Below are positions 1 to 6,462 of a DNA stretch of 7,470 nucleotides, in pieces (the stretch's first letter is position 1; the number at the start of each line of letters is the position of its first letter). A model generated the notes under the pieces. That model saw nothing but the letters and a program-made list of their open reading frames with translations. It searched no databases and was not told the origin of the DNA. Source of the stretch: an uncultured Eubacteriales bacterium. Its GTDB lineage: Bacteria; Bacillota; Clostridia; Christensenellales; Borkfalkiaceae. Location of the stretch: positions 1-7,470 of the forward strand of contig CATJZR010000021.1 of NCBI GenBank assembly GCA_949745625.1, in the 5' to 3' direction. The translations under genes were made by a program, and so were the position numbers.

Positions 1-1151
1 CATTGCAGGGCACGATAAAGGTCGGGGACGTTGTAAGCGTAAAAGGGGCCCTCGGCAATTATAAGGGGTATCAGCTTATGCCACTGTCGGCTGCCGACGT
101 TAAGGTAGAAACGGTTGCGGCGACCGAACCCGCGCCCGAGCTTGTAAAGGCTAAGACGGCTATCAGTGCGGTCAAGACCTTAATGAATAAAGAAACAAGC
201 AACCTTATAATGGCGGATAAGACGATAACTCTTCCCGCAACCGACGGCGTCGTAGTAACTTGCGAGCTGGTTCGTCCTTCCGACGCTGTTTCCATAGTAG
301 ACGGCAAAATCGTAGTAAAAGTTGGCGACGAGAACACCGCAGTCGTTAAAATCACTTACTCTGTAGGCGAAGCATATAAGACGGTTACGTTCCATACAAT
401 CCGTTCACAGAAACTTTCCGACAGCGATGTCGTTGCGAAAGTAAAATTTGATTTAGCACTCGGCAAAACCGAATTAACGCCAGCCGATAAATTACCACTG
501 ACAAACGAAGCTTTCCCCGGCGTAAAGATTACCTGGGCTTTGAAAGAAGCTGTTGAAGGCGTAACAATTAACGGTAATATGGTTGTTAATACGGGCGCAG
601 AAGATAAAAACGTGGTTCTTGTTGCATCTATTACTTTCGGCGAAGCAAGCGACACGAAGGAAATTCAAGTTAAAGCTTTGAAGGTTGTAAAAGAATGGGA
701 TTTGGTAACAAATGCTTCTACACTCAAAGCAGGTGATGTTCTTCTCTTTGCGGCAAGCGGTAAGGCTATGGGTTCGCAGGGAAATAATTTCCGCAATAAA
801 GTTGACGACTTCGACGGTTTTACTACCCCCAAAGGTGCTGAGACTGTTACATTAGAAGCTGCAAGTGAAGGTAAATTCTATCTCAAAGTCAGTGATGGTT
901 ATCTTACTGCTCCTAATGCGGAAACAAAGAGCAACCATATTTATACGAAAGCTGAGAAAGCAACCGACGGAACAAGCGAATGGACTATAACCATTGTAGA
1001 TGGCGTTGTTACATTACAACCTACGACTACAAGTGAAGGTAGAACTCTCGCTTATAATGTTAGTAGTCCTCGGTTCGCTTGTTATAAACCTGGCTCTATT
1101 AATGGAAGTTCAATAGTTAATATTTCAATATATATTAAAATTGCAAAATAA
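1..1151 (+). CDS. Secreted multidomain protein, C-terminal part (OB-fold, two atrophied Ig-like domains, C-terminal beta domain); 5' end outside window
   Basis: The reading frame is open from the left edge, and the first possible start, TTG at 3, falls inside a domain, so the true start lies upstream. Residues are counted from position 3. Residues 1-36 look like the end of an extracellular OB-fold (pattern IKVGDVVSVKGxLGxYKGYQL), as found in secreted nucleases and surface proteins. Residues about 48-134 and 138-226 are two repeats resembling the atrophied bacterial Ig domain: an LPxT-like strand, a strand ending in W or an equivalent residue, a G-N/K-x-V turn, then a final strand. W232 begins a C-terminal domain of about 150 residues with the pattern WxLVTxASxLKAGD, ending in beta strands. 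No sortase motif, transmembrane segment or catalytic motif is visible, so any enzyme domain must lie upstream. It could be a secreted nuclease or an adhesin. Codon choice changes near residue 230. A terminator follows the TAA stop directly. Confidence 0.75.
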   Translation, partial: LQGTIKVGDVVSVKGALGNYKGYQLMPLSAADVKVETVAATEPAPELVKAKTAISAVKTLMNKETSNLIMADKTITLPATDGVVVTCELVRPSDAVSIVDGKIVVKVGDENTAVVKITYSVGEAYKTVTFHTIRSQKLSDSDVVAKVKFDLALGKTELTPADKLPLTNEAFPGVKITWALKEAVEGVTINGNMVVNTGAEDKNVVLVASITFGEASDTKEIQVKALKVVKEWDLVTNASTLKAGDVLLFAASGKAMGSQGNNFRNKVDDFDGFTTPKGAETVTLEAASEGKFYLKVSDGYLTAPNAETKSNHIYTKAEKATDGTSEWTITIVDGVVTLQPTTTSEGRTLAYNVSSPRFACYKPGSINGSSIVNISIYIKIAK

Positions 1152-1163
1152 TCCATTTATAAA

Positions 1164-1196
1164 AAACAACCTTCCCGAAAGGGAAGGCTGTTTTTT
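1164..1196. terminator. Bidirectional intrinsic terminator between convergent genes
   Basis: A 7-bp stem CCTTCCC/GGGAAGG (1170-1176 and 1181-1187) closes a GAAA tetraloop. After one mismatch the pairing continues through ACA/TGT and the A-tract/T-tract. The + strand ends in seven T residues. The - strand also ends in a T-run, from the A-tract at 1161-1166. It therefore fits termination of both the left-hand + strand gene and the surE operon arriving from the right. Confidence 0.88.
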
Positions 1197-1205
1197 TGTT
1201 GTGAG

Positions 1206-1931
1206 TTATTTTTTAAAGCTTTTTTTAATAGCCGCGTAAGCGTCGGCGTCGGTTAAATTGCAGGAAAGGGGGGTTATGGTTATGTGCCCCGTCATCGTTG
1301 CGTCGGTGTCTATTTCGGTGTCTGTCGTGTTGTCGTACAGACACACTAGGCAGGGCTTCACTCTGCCGTCGTCAAGAAACTCGAATTCGTCTGTATAAAT
1401 TGCGGGGCCGGTTTTCGTAATTAATATTTCGTCGCCGTTTTCGGGGAAATTGACGTTAAGTATATCGGCGTGGTCAAACATTTTGTTCGCGTAAATGCAG
1501 TCGAATACCTTGTCGAAGTTTTTAACGGCATTGTCAAACGAGGTGTATATCGCTGAAAAAGCAAGCGCTTTAATGCCCGTTTTCGCCGCTTCGAAGCAGG
1601 CGCCGACGGTGCCGGAGTACTCTACGTCGCCGCCGAGGTTATGCCCGCAGTTAACGCCCGAAATTACAAGGTCAAACTTCTTTTTAAAGCCGAGTACGGC
1701 AATACGCACGCAGTCGGCGGGGGTGGAATCAACGCTGTAAGCCTCTACGCCGTCGAAAAGGTCGACCTTTTTCACCTCGTAAGCGTCGTGAATTTCAATC
1801 GAGTGGCTTTTTCCGCTCTGCTGAACCTTTGGAGCGAATACGCACACCTCGCCTTTTGTTTTCGCCCAGTTAACCAGATGCCGCAATCCCTCGGCGTTAA
1901 TGCCGTCGTCGTTTACAAGTAAAATTTTCAT
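1206..1931 (-). CDS. surE: 5'/3'-nucleotidase SurE
   Basis: SurE is a divalent-metal-dependent cytosolic phosphatase that removes phosphate from nucleoside 5'- and 3'-monophosphates; some members also act on short polyphosphates. The 241-residue length is normal for the family. The N-terminal signature MKILLVNDDG supplies metal ligands D8 and D9. S39 lies in the APKxQQSGKSHSI motif. The substrate-site motif SVDSTPADCV spans 66-75, and N94 is in VISGVNCGHNLGGDVEYSGT. All four expected metal-site positions are present, so the enzyme should be active. Its ATG overlaps the stop of the upstream nrnA gene by four bases (1928-1931), which suggests translational coupling. A GGAGG site (complement of 1938-1942) lies 6 nt upstream. 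It is the last gene of a three-gene operon, and its product could dephosphorylate the mononucleotides released by the DHH enzymes. That pathway link is inference. Confidence 0.96.
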   Translation of the reverse strand: MKILLVNDDGINAEGLRHLVNWAKTKGEVCVFAPKVQQSGKSHSIEIHDAYEVKKVDLFDGVEAYSVDSTPADCVRIAVLGFKKKFDLVISGVNCGHNLGGDVEYSGTVGACFEAAKTGIKALAFSAIYTSFDNAVKNFDKVFDCIYANKMFDHADILNVNFPENGDEILITKTGPAIYTDEFEFLDDGRVKPCLVCLYDNTTDTEIDTDATMTGHITITPLSCNLTDADAYAAIKKSFKK

Positions 1932-2905
1932 AGCCAGCCTCCGTGCGTTTTCTTGTATTCGCCGAGCAGTTTATCCGCATCGTCGATAAGCTTTTGCATT
2001 TCTTCTTTTGAATAAACCGTCGCGCCCGCAGCCATATTGTGTCCGCCGCCGTGGTAGTCGTTTGCAAGGTCTTTAATGCCGAGGAAGCGCGAGCGCAGCC
2101 TGACGCGTATCTGATTTTTCGCCTTATTGTCTATAAATGCAAGCCAAATCAGGCTGCCGCGTATCGCGCTCAGCTCACCGACGACGTCGCTTGCCGCTTC
2201 CTGCGTCAGGTTGAACTTCTTTTGTACCGCATCGTCCATATAAACGTAGGCAACGCCGTTCGGCGTAATTTTTATATGGTCGTATACGTAGGATTTAAGT
2301 TTTAAGGTTTCGAACTCGTCTACGTACAAATTGGCAAACAGCTTTTGCGCGTCCACGCCGCAGTCAAGCAGCGCGCCCGCAAGCCGCATAGTGTCGCCCG
2401 TTACGCCCTCGTAGCGGAATCTGCCGCTGTCGGTCACCATCCCGAGGTAGATATACGTCGCCGCCTCGGGCGTCATAACAAGCTTATCCCTATGGGTTAC
2501 GTAAAAATCAGCAATCATTTCGCACGCGGACGAACGGAAGTCCTCAACCCAGCTTATATCGCCGTAGGGCTTGTCGTCGATGTGGTGGTCGATTTTTATA
2601 ATTTCCTTTGCCTCGCGGAAACGGCTGTTTGAAATTCTGTCTTCGGTGCCTGTGTCAAGCACTATTTGAAGCGCGTCCGAGCAGTCCTCCGGTGCGGCGT
2701 CTTCACCGCCGAGAAAAGCGAGGTAGTCGGAATAGTCCTCGTTGACCAGATAAATGCTTTTGTCGGGGTAGGTGTCGCGCAGCAACTTTACAAGCCCCTT
2801 AGTCGAGCCGATTGCGTCGCCGTCGGGACGGACGTGGCGGGATACTATAATCTTATTATAGCTTTCTATTTTGCTTAAAATTTCGTTTTTAATGCTCTCG
2901 TTCAT
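1928..2905 (-). CDS. nrnA: Bifunctional oligoribonuclease/pAp phosphatase NrnA (DHH-DHHA1 family)
   Basis: NrnA-type proteins degrade 2-5-nt nanoRNAs to mononucleotides and dephosphorylate pAp to AMP, with Mn2+-dependent chemistry. Some relatives also hydrolyse pApA, the linear product of c-di-AMP. The 325 residues match the family length. Visible motifs are RHVRPDGDAIGS with H24, D28 and D30; D84 in VLDTG; the D106-H107-H108 signature; D159 in MVTDSGRF; and the DHHA1 substrate-binding end, R-x-R-x-R-S followed by GGGH (286-289). The sequence resembles Bacillus NrnA closely around RHVRPD, YP-K-I and PYGD-WV. Its ATG follows the stop of the upstream paralog with no gap, and GGAGG (complement of 2911-2915) sits 5 nt ahead. 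The 3' end overlaps surE by 4 nt. No catalytic residue is missing, so both paralogs in this operon look active. Confidence 0.94.
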   Translation of the reverse strand: MNESIKNEILSKIESYNKIIVSRHVRPDGDAIGSTKGLVKLLRDTYPDKSIYLVNEDYSDYLAFLGGEDAAPEDCSDALQIVLDTGTEDRISNSRFREAKEIIKIDHHIDDKPYGDISWVEDFRSSACEMIADFYVTHRDKLVMTPEAATYIYLGMVTDSGRFRYEGVTGDTMRLAGALLDCGVDAQKLFANLYVDEFETLKLKSYVYDHIKITPNGVAYVYMDDAVQKKFNLTQEAASDVVGELSAIRGSLIWLAFIDNKAKNQIRVRLRSRFLGIKDLANDYHGGGHNMAAGATVYSKEEMQKLIDDADKLLGEYKKTHGGWL

Positions 2906-3844
2906 TTAAGCCTCCGTAGCGGCAAGCGCGTTCAAGTCTTCTAAAAGCGCCATTGCGGTAGCCTTGTCGGGAACGGTGCAGCCGCTCGCCTTTTTATGTC
3001 CGCCGCCGCCGTACTTGACTGCAATCGGGTTGATGTTGTAGCGGTTGGAGCGCAGCTCGACATGAACGCCGTCGTCGCTTTCGGTAAAGTTTACCCAGAT
3101 ATACACGCCCTTGATGTCGCGCATAAGCCCTACCATTCCCGTGGAAACAATGGGCGCGGCGTCCGCATCGGCAGGTAATTCCGCGCGCGAGGTGTAGATA
3201 TAGGCGACCTTGTTTTCGGTAAACTTGATTTTGTGCATATTGTCGGCTTTTTTAATAATATCGTCAAAGTCTTCGGAATACAGGTTATAATTCAGCGTGT
3301 TCAAATCGATGGGCTGCGACATAAGGAAAGCCGCCAGCTCGAATGTGCGCGCCGAGGTAGAGTCGAACACGAACCTGCCGCTGTCTGTCACCATACCCGT
3401 GTACAGCGCCGTTGCGGATACGGGCGAAAGCTTCCATTTACATTCCTTTGCAAGCATTGCAACCATGCCGCAAGCGCTTTCATAGGTGCTGTCCACAATA
3501 TCCAGGTCGGCAATCTTTTCGCAGTAAATGTGGTGGTCTATGCGTAGCGTCTTTGCCGCTGTCTTGTATCTATCGTCGCAGATAAGTCTCGCCGAGCCGC
3601 AGTCGAGAATTATCGCAAGCGCGTCTTTATAGTAATCGTCGGGAATTTCGTCCATTTTGCCGTTCATGAATGGCAGGCGGGTTGCCTCGTCTCCGACAAC
3701 GTAAATTTCTTTGTTTTTAAAATTATCCTTTAAAAGCGCGGCAAGTCCCGTCTGGCTGCCAAGCGCGTCGCCGTCGGGGTATTTATGACGGTGTATAATA
3801 ATCCTGTCGTATTTTTTAATTAATTTCAAAGCTTCTTTAAACAT
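2906..3844 (-). CDS. NrnA-like DHH phosphoesterase, tandem paralog
   Basis: This is a second DHH-DHHA1 protein (312 residues), paralogous to the gene just downstream and collinear with it from end to end. Metal-site motifs are RHKYPDGDALGSQ with H20, D24 and D26; D81 in IILDCGS; D103-H104-H105; and D154 in MVTDSGRF. The C-terminal DHHA1 half carries VELRSNR and a four-glycine GGGGH (279-283), where NrnA usually has GGGH. The substrate is expected to be a nanoRNA, pAp or a linear dinucleotide, but the two copies differ clearly and may have split substrates. It is the first gene of the operon. The ATG is preceded by AAGGAG (complement of 3852-3857) at 7 nt, and the promoter at 3875-3903 predicts a leader of about 24 nt. 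Family assignment is firm; the exact substrate is unknown. Confidence 0.92.
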   Translation of the reverse strand: MFKEALKLIKKYDRIIIHRHKYPDGDALGSQTGLAALLKDNFKNKEIYVVGDEATRLPFMNGKMDEIPDDYYKDALAIILDCGSARLICDDRYKTAAKTLRIDHHIYCEKIADLDIVDSTYESACGMVAMLAKECKWKLSPVSATALYTGMVTDSGRFVFDSTSARTFELAAFLMSQPIDLNTLNYNLYSEDFDDIIKKADNMHKIKFTENKVAYIYTSRAELPADADAAPIVSTGMVGLMRDIKGVYIWVNFTESDDGVHVELRSNRYNINPIAVKYGGGGHKKASGCTVPDKATAMALLEDLNALAATEA

Positions 3845-3874
3845 CTTTTTACTCCTTATTGCAATTAACAGAAC

Positions 3875-3903
3875 AGTATACCATAAGGTAAAGCATTTGT
3901 CAA
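3875..3903 (-). promoter_or_regulatory. Sigma-70/A promoter of the nrnA-like/nrnA/surE operon
   Basis: Read on the - strand, a perfect -35 TTGACA (complement of 3898-3903) is followed by a 17-nt spacer and a -10 TATACT (complement of 3875-3880). TGG directly before the -10 makes it an extended -10 (TGnTATACT). Transcription should start near 3868, about 24 nt before the ATG at 3844. Confidence 0.88.
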
Positions 3904-3924
3904 CTGCCGAATTTGGGACTTGAC
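3899..3924. promoter_or_regulatory. Imperfect dyad between divergent -35 boxes (possible operator)
   Basis: The 26 bp are an imperfect inverted repeat centred at 3911.5, with 10 of 13 positions paired. The outer GTCAA/TTGAC arms are the facing -35 boxes themselves, so they would pair by chance of layout. The inner CC-G-AATT-T-GG (3907-3916) is independent of the promoters and shares the same centre. It could be an operator that controls both promoters, but the symmetry outside the -35 boxes is short. Confidence 0.3.
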
Positions 3925-3948
3925 TTTTGGCGGCTTTTACATTATAAT
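3920..3948 (+). promoter_or_regulatory. Sigma-70/A promoter of the nucleotidase-kinase / FAD dehydrogenase operon
   Basis: TTGACT (3920-3925), a 17-nt spacer and a consensus TATAAT (3943-3948) form a strong promoter. The predicted start of transcription is about 3955, giving a leader of only about 12 nt before the ATG at 3967. The -35 box lies 16 bp from the -35 box of the divergent operon. Confidence 0.9.
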
Positions 3949-3953
3949 ATAAA

Positions 3954-3960
3954 GAGAGGT
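3954..3960 (+). promoter_or_regulatory. Ribosome binding site that fixes the start at 3967
   Basis: GAGAGGT lies 6-7 nt before ATG 3967 and is a partial Shine-Dalgarno match. It begins about where transcription should start, so the message would have almost nothing ahead of the ribosome site. The in-frame TTG at 3913 lies upstream of the promoter elements and cannot be used from this promoter. Confidence 0.7.
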
Positions 3961-3966
3961 AAATAT

Positions 3967-5076
3967 ATGAAAAAATACAGAATACGTGTCGGTCTGGACG
4001 TGGACGACACGCTTTACGAATGTAATTCGTACGCAGTATCGATAATCAACAAGCGTCACCCCGACGAGGAGCCTTTAAAGGTTGAGGACATAAAGCACTG
4101 GGGCGGGAGCGGCAGACACGTAGAGGAACGCATAGCTCTGTATTCAAATCCCGAATTCGTGCGTACGCAGCCCATAACCGAGGGCGCGCAGGAATTTGTG
4201 AGAAAGCTTTCGGAAATTGCGGACGTGTTTTTCATTACTGCCGTACCCGCATGCTGTATGAGCGCAAGGGCGGAAAGACTTATTAAAGATTTTCCCGAAA
4301 TTCCGCACGAAAATATAATTTTGGGCACGCGTAAGGATATAATATCGCTCGATATTATGCTCGACGACGGAGCGCACAACATTTCAAGCTCGCGCGCGGC
4401 GTATCCGGTGCTTTTCCGTAAGCCGTGGAATACGGGGCTTTCGGGACTGCTTTCGGTAAACAGCTACGACGATTTTATGCATTTTTGCGAGATGGTCAGA
4501 AATTCCTTTTACGACAAATTCCCCAAGCTGGGAAACGGCGGCGTGCTTTGCCTCGTGGGACCGTCCGGCTCGTCAAAAACGGAAATTGCAAACGGACTTA
4601 CCGCGCTTGACGGCTTTGAAAAACCGCTCACCTCAACGACCCGACCGCGCAGGAGCGACGAGGCGGCTGACGCGTACCGCTTTATTTCCGAGGCGCAGTT
4701 TATACGCGAGATGAAGGCGGGCAGCTATATCGAAACCACCGTTTACAGCGGATACCATTTCGGAACCTCGGAAAAGGAAATTTCGCCCATAGTCGAAAGG
4801 GGCGGGGTTGCCGTCATTCCCATTGATATTTGCGGCGCAATCACCATTAAAAATTTGTACCGCGAGCGTGCAATGCTCGTGTTTACGAAAAGAGAGCGCG
4901 CCGACGCGATAAAGAGCATTATAAGCACGGATATTGACCTCGACGACAAGACGAGGCGCATTATGTCGCTCGACTTCGAGTACCGTAACAGCGAGGTCTG
5001 CGATACCGAGGTTGTGGTAGGCGACGACATTGACGAGGTAATTGAAAAAATAGTAGGATTGGTAAATCATAAATGA
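3967..5076 (+). CDS. Fusion of a HAD 5'(3')-deoxynucleotidase-like domain with a guanylate kinase-like domain
   Basis: The protein has 369 residues from ATG 3967. Residues 1-185 resemble the NT5C-type 5'(3')-deoxyribonucleotidase HAD family: nucleophile motif D11-V-D13-D-T15, motif II T91 in FFITAVP, K123, and motif III LDDGAHNI with D133-D134. Residues 191-369 resemble guanylate kinase: P-loop G198-PSGSSK204-T205, GMP-site STTRPRRSxE with R226 and R229, Y237, E256, GYHFGTS (262-268) and PIDICGA (285-291), then a lid-like R330-R331 and a VVxDD ending. Three changes stand out. The P-loop has S203 where the Walker A glycine is expected. F265 replaces the tyrosine that normally precedes G in the GMP site. 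The lid is short and poor in arginine. The nucleotidase half looks active; the kinase half may be altered in substrate or may serve as a sensor. The stop overlaps the next gene by 4 nt. Substrates are not predictable beyond (d)NMPs. Confidence 0.85.
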   Translation: MKKYRIRVGLDVDDTLYECNSYAVSIINKRHPDEEPLKVEDIKHWGGSGRHVEERIALYSNPEFVRTQPITEGAQEFVRKLSEIADVFFITAVPACCMSARAERLIKDFPEIPHENIILGTRKDIISLDIMLDDGAHNISSSRAAYPVLFRKPWNTGLSGLLSVNSYDDFMHFCEMVRNSFYDKFPKLGNGGVLCLVGPSGSSKTEIANGLTALDGFEKPLTSTTRPRRSDEAADAYRFISEAQFIREMKAGSYIETTVYSGYHFGTSEKEISPIVERGGVAVIPIDICGAITIKNLYRERAMLVFTKRERADAIKSIISTDIDLDDKTRRIMSLDFEYRNSEVCDTEVVVGDDIDEVIEKIVGLVNHK

Positions 5077-6434
5077 AATACGATGTTATAATTATAGGGG
5101 CGGGTCCCGGCGGTATCTTTTCGGCATACGAGTTGCGCGCAAGCGGGCTTAAGGTTGCCGTTTTCGAGGAAGGGAACGAGCTTTCAAAACGTAAATGTCC
5201 CATAGACGGGGATAAAATAACTTCCTGTATAAGCTGCAAAACGTGTTCGATAATGTCGGGCTTCGGCGGCGCGGGGGCGTTTTCGGACGGTAAATACAAC
5301 ATAACCAACGACTTCGGCGGCAGCCTGTACGAGCACGTCGGCAAGGCTAATGCGCTTTCACTTATGGAATATGTCGACGCAATCAACGCGGCGCACGGCG
5401 GCGCGCAGACCAAGCTGTATTCCACGGCGGGTTCGGACTTTCACAAGATTTGCACGCAGAACAAACTAAACCTTTTAAACGCGAAGGTACGTCATTTGGG
5501 TACGGACATAAATTATACCGTGCTGTCGAATATATACGACGAGTTGAAGGGCAAAATAGATTTTTACTTCAACACTCACGTAAACGATATTAAAAAGACC
5601 GCGGACGGCTTCGAAGTGGTCGCCGACAAGAGCTATACCTGCAAATACTGTATAGTTTCCGCGGGCAGAAGCGGAAGCAAGTGGATGGAAAAGGTATGTA
5701 AAAATCTTGACATTACAACACATTCCAACCGCGTAGACATAGGTGTGCGCGTCGAGCTGAACGCGGAGGTGTTCGAGCATATTACCGACGAGCTTTACGA
5801 AAGTAAAATCGTTTACACCACAGAAAAGTACGAGGACAGGGTGCGCACGTTCTGCATGAATCCGCACGGAATAGTCGTAAACGAGAACACGAACGGCATA
5901 ATCACCGTTAACGGACACAGCTTCGAGGACGAGAAAAAGAAGACGAACAATACCAACTTTGCTTTACTCGTTTCAAAGCACTTTTCCGAGCCGTTCAAGG
6001 ACAGCAACGGCTACGGCGAGAGTATAGCCCGCCTTTCCAACATGCTGGGTGGCGGCGTAATCGTGCAGCGGTTCGGCGATATGGTGCGCGGCAGGCGTAG
6101 CACGCAGAAGAGAATAGATGAAAATTTAGTTATTCCGACGCTTAAAGCTACTCCGGGCGATTTGAGCCTTATTCTTCCCAAGCGTATTCTCGACGGCATA
6201 ATCGAAATGATTTACGCGCTCGACAAGGTTGCAAAGGGCACCGCGAATGACGAAACGCTGCTATACGGCGTAGAGGTAAAGTTCTACAATATGGAAGTGG
6301 AAACGGACGAAAACCTTGAAGCTAAGCACAAGGGACTGTATATAATCGGCGACGGAAGCGGCGTAACTCACTCGCTTTCGCATGCTTCGGCAAGCGGCGT
6401 TTATGTTGCGCGCCACATACTTTCCAGAATATAA
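5073..6434 (+). CDS. NAD(P)/FAD-dependent dehydrogenase, COG2509 type
   Basis: This is a 453-residue flavoprotein. The N-terminal Rossmann motif is DVIIIGAGPGGIFSA (GxGxxG at 9-14), with E32 at the end of the second strand to bind adenosine ribose. A cysteine cluster follows, C42-x9-C52-x2-C55-x2-C58, then SGFGGAGAFSDGK (62-74), which is typical of uncharacterised COG2509 dehydrogenases. The C-terminal FAD motif GLYIIGDGSG (GDG at 426-428) and THSLSHASASG close the fold. Length is normal and no membrane segment or signal peptide is visible, so it should be cytosolic. The reaction is unknown for this family. The cysteines could hold an iron-sulfur centre or take part in redox chemistry. The ATG overlaps the upstream stop by four bases (5073-5076); no strong ribosome site is near, so translation is probably coupled to the fusion gene. 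Why it is co-transcribed with a nucleotide enzyme is not evident. Confidence 0.9.
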   Translation: MKYDVIIIGAGPGGIFSAYELRASGLKVAVFEEGNELSKRKCPIDGDKITSCISCKTCSIMSGFGGAGAFSDGKYNITNDFGGSLYEHVGKANALSLMEYVDAINAAHGGAQTKLYSTAGSDFHKICTQNKLNLLNAKVRHLGTDINYTVLSNIYDELKGKIDFYFNTHVNDIKKTADGFEVVADKSYTCKYCIVSAGRSGSKWMEKVCKNLDITTHSNRVDIGVRVELNAEVFEHITDELYESKIVYTTEKYEDRVRTFCMNPHGIVVNENTNGIITVNGHSFEDEKKKTNNTNFALLVSKHFSEPFKDSNGYGESIARLSNMLGGGVIVQRFGDMVRGRRSTQKRIDENLVIPTLKATPGDLSLILPKRILDGIIEMIYALDKVAKGTANDETLLYGVEVKFYNMEVETDENLEAKHKGLYIIGDGSGVTHSLSHASASGVYVARHILSRI

Positions 6435-6462
6435 ATTACATATACAAGTCATTAAAAAGGAG

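Noticed and set aside
3913..3966. N-terminal extension of the fusion protein from TTG 3913
   Set aside because: It overlaps the promoter's -35 and -10 boxes, has no ribosome site, and encodes residues without family similarity. ATG 3967 has a ribosome site and the expected HAD N-terminus.
4961..5425. 154-codon open frame on the - strand across the fusion/FAD gene joint
   Set aside because: It is the shadow of two strong genes. Proline and cysteine-rich composition without a recognisable domain argues against a real protein.
5475..5918. 147-codon open frame on the - strand inside the FAD dehydrogenase gene
   Set aside because: It is wholly inside a well-supported gene on the other strand and has no motif, promoter or ribosome site. 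Open antisense frames are common at this codon usage.
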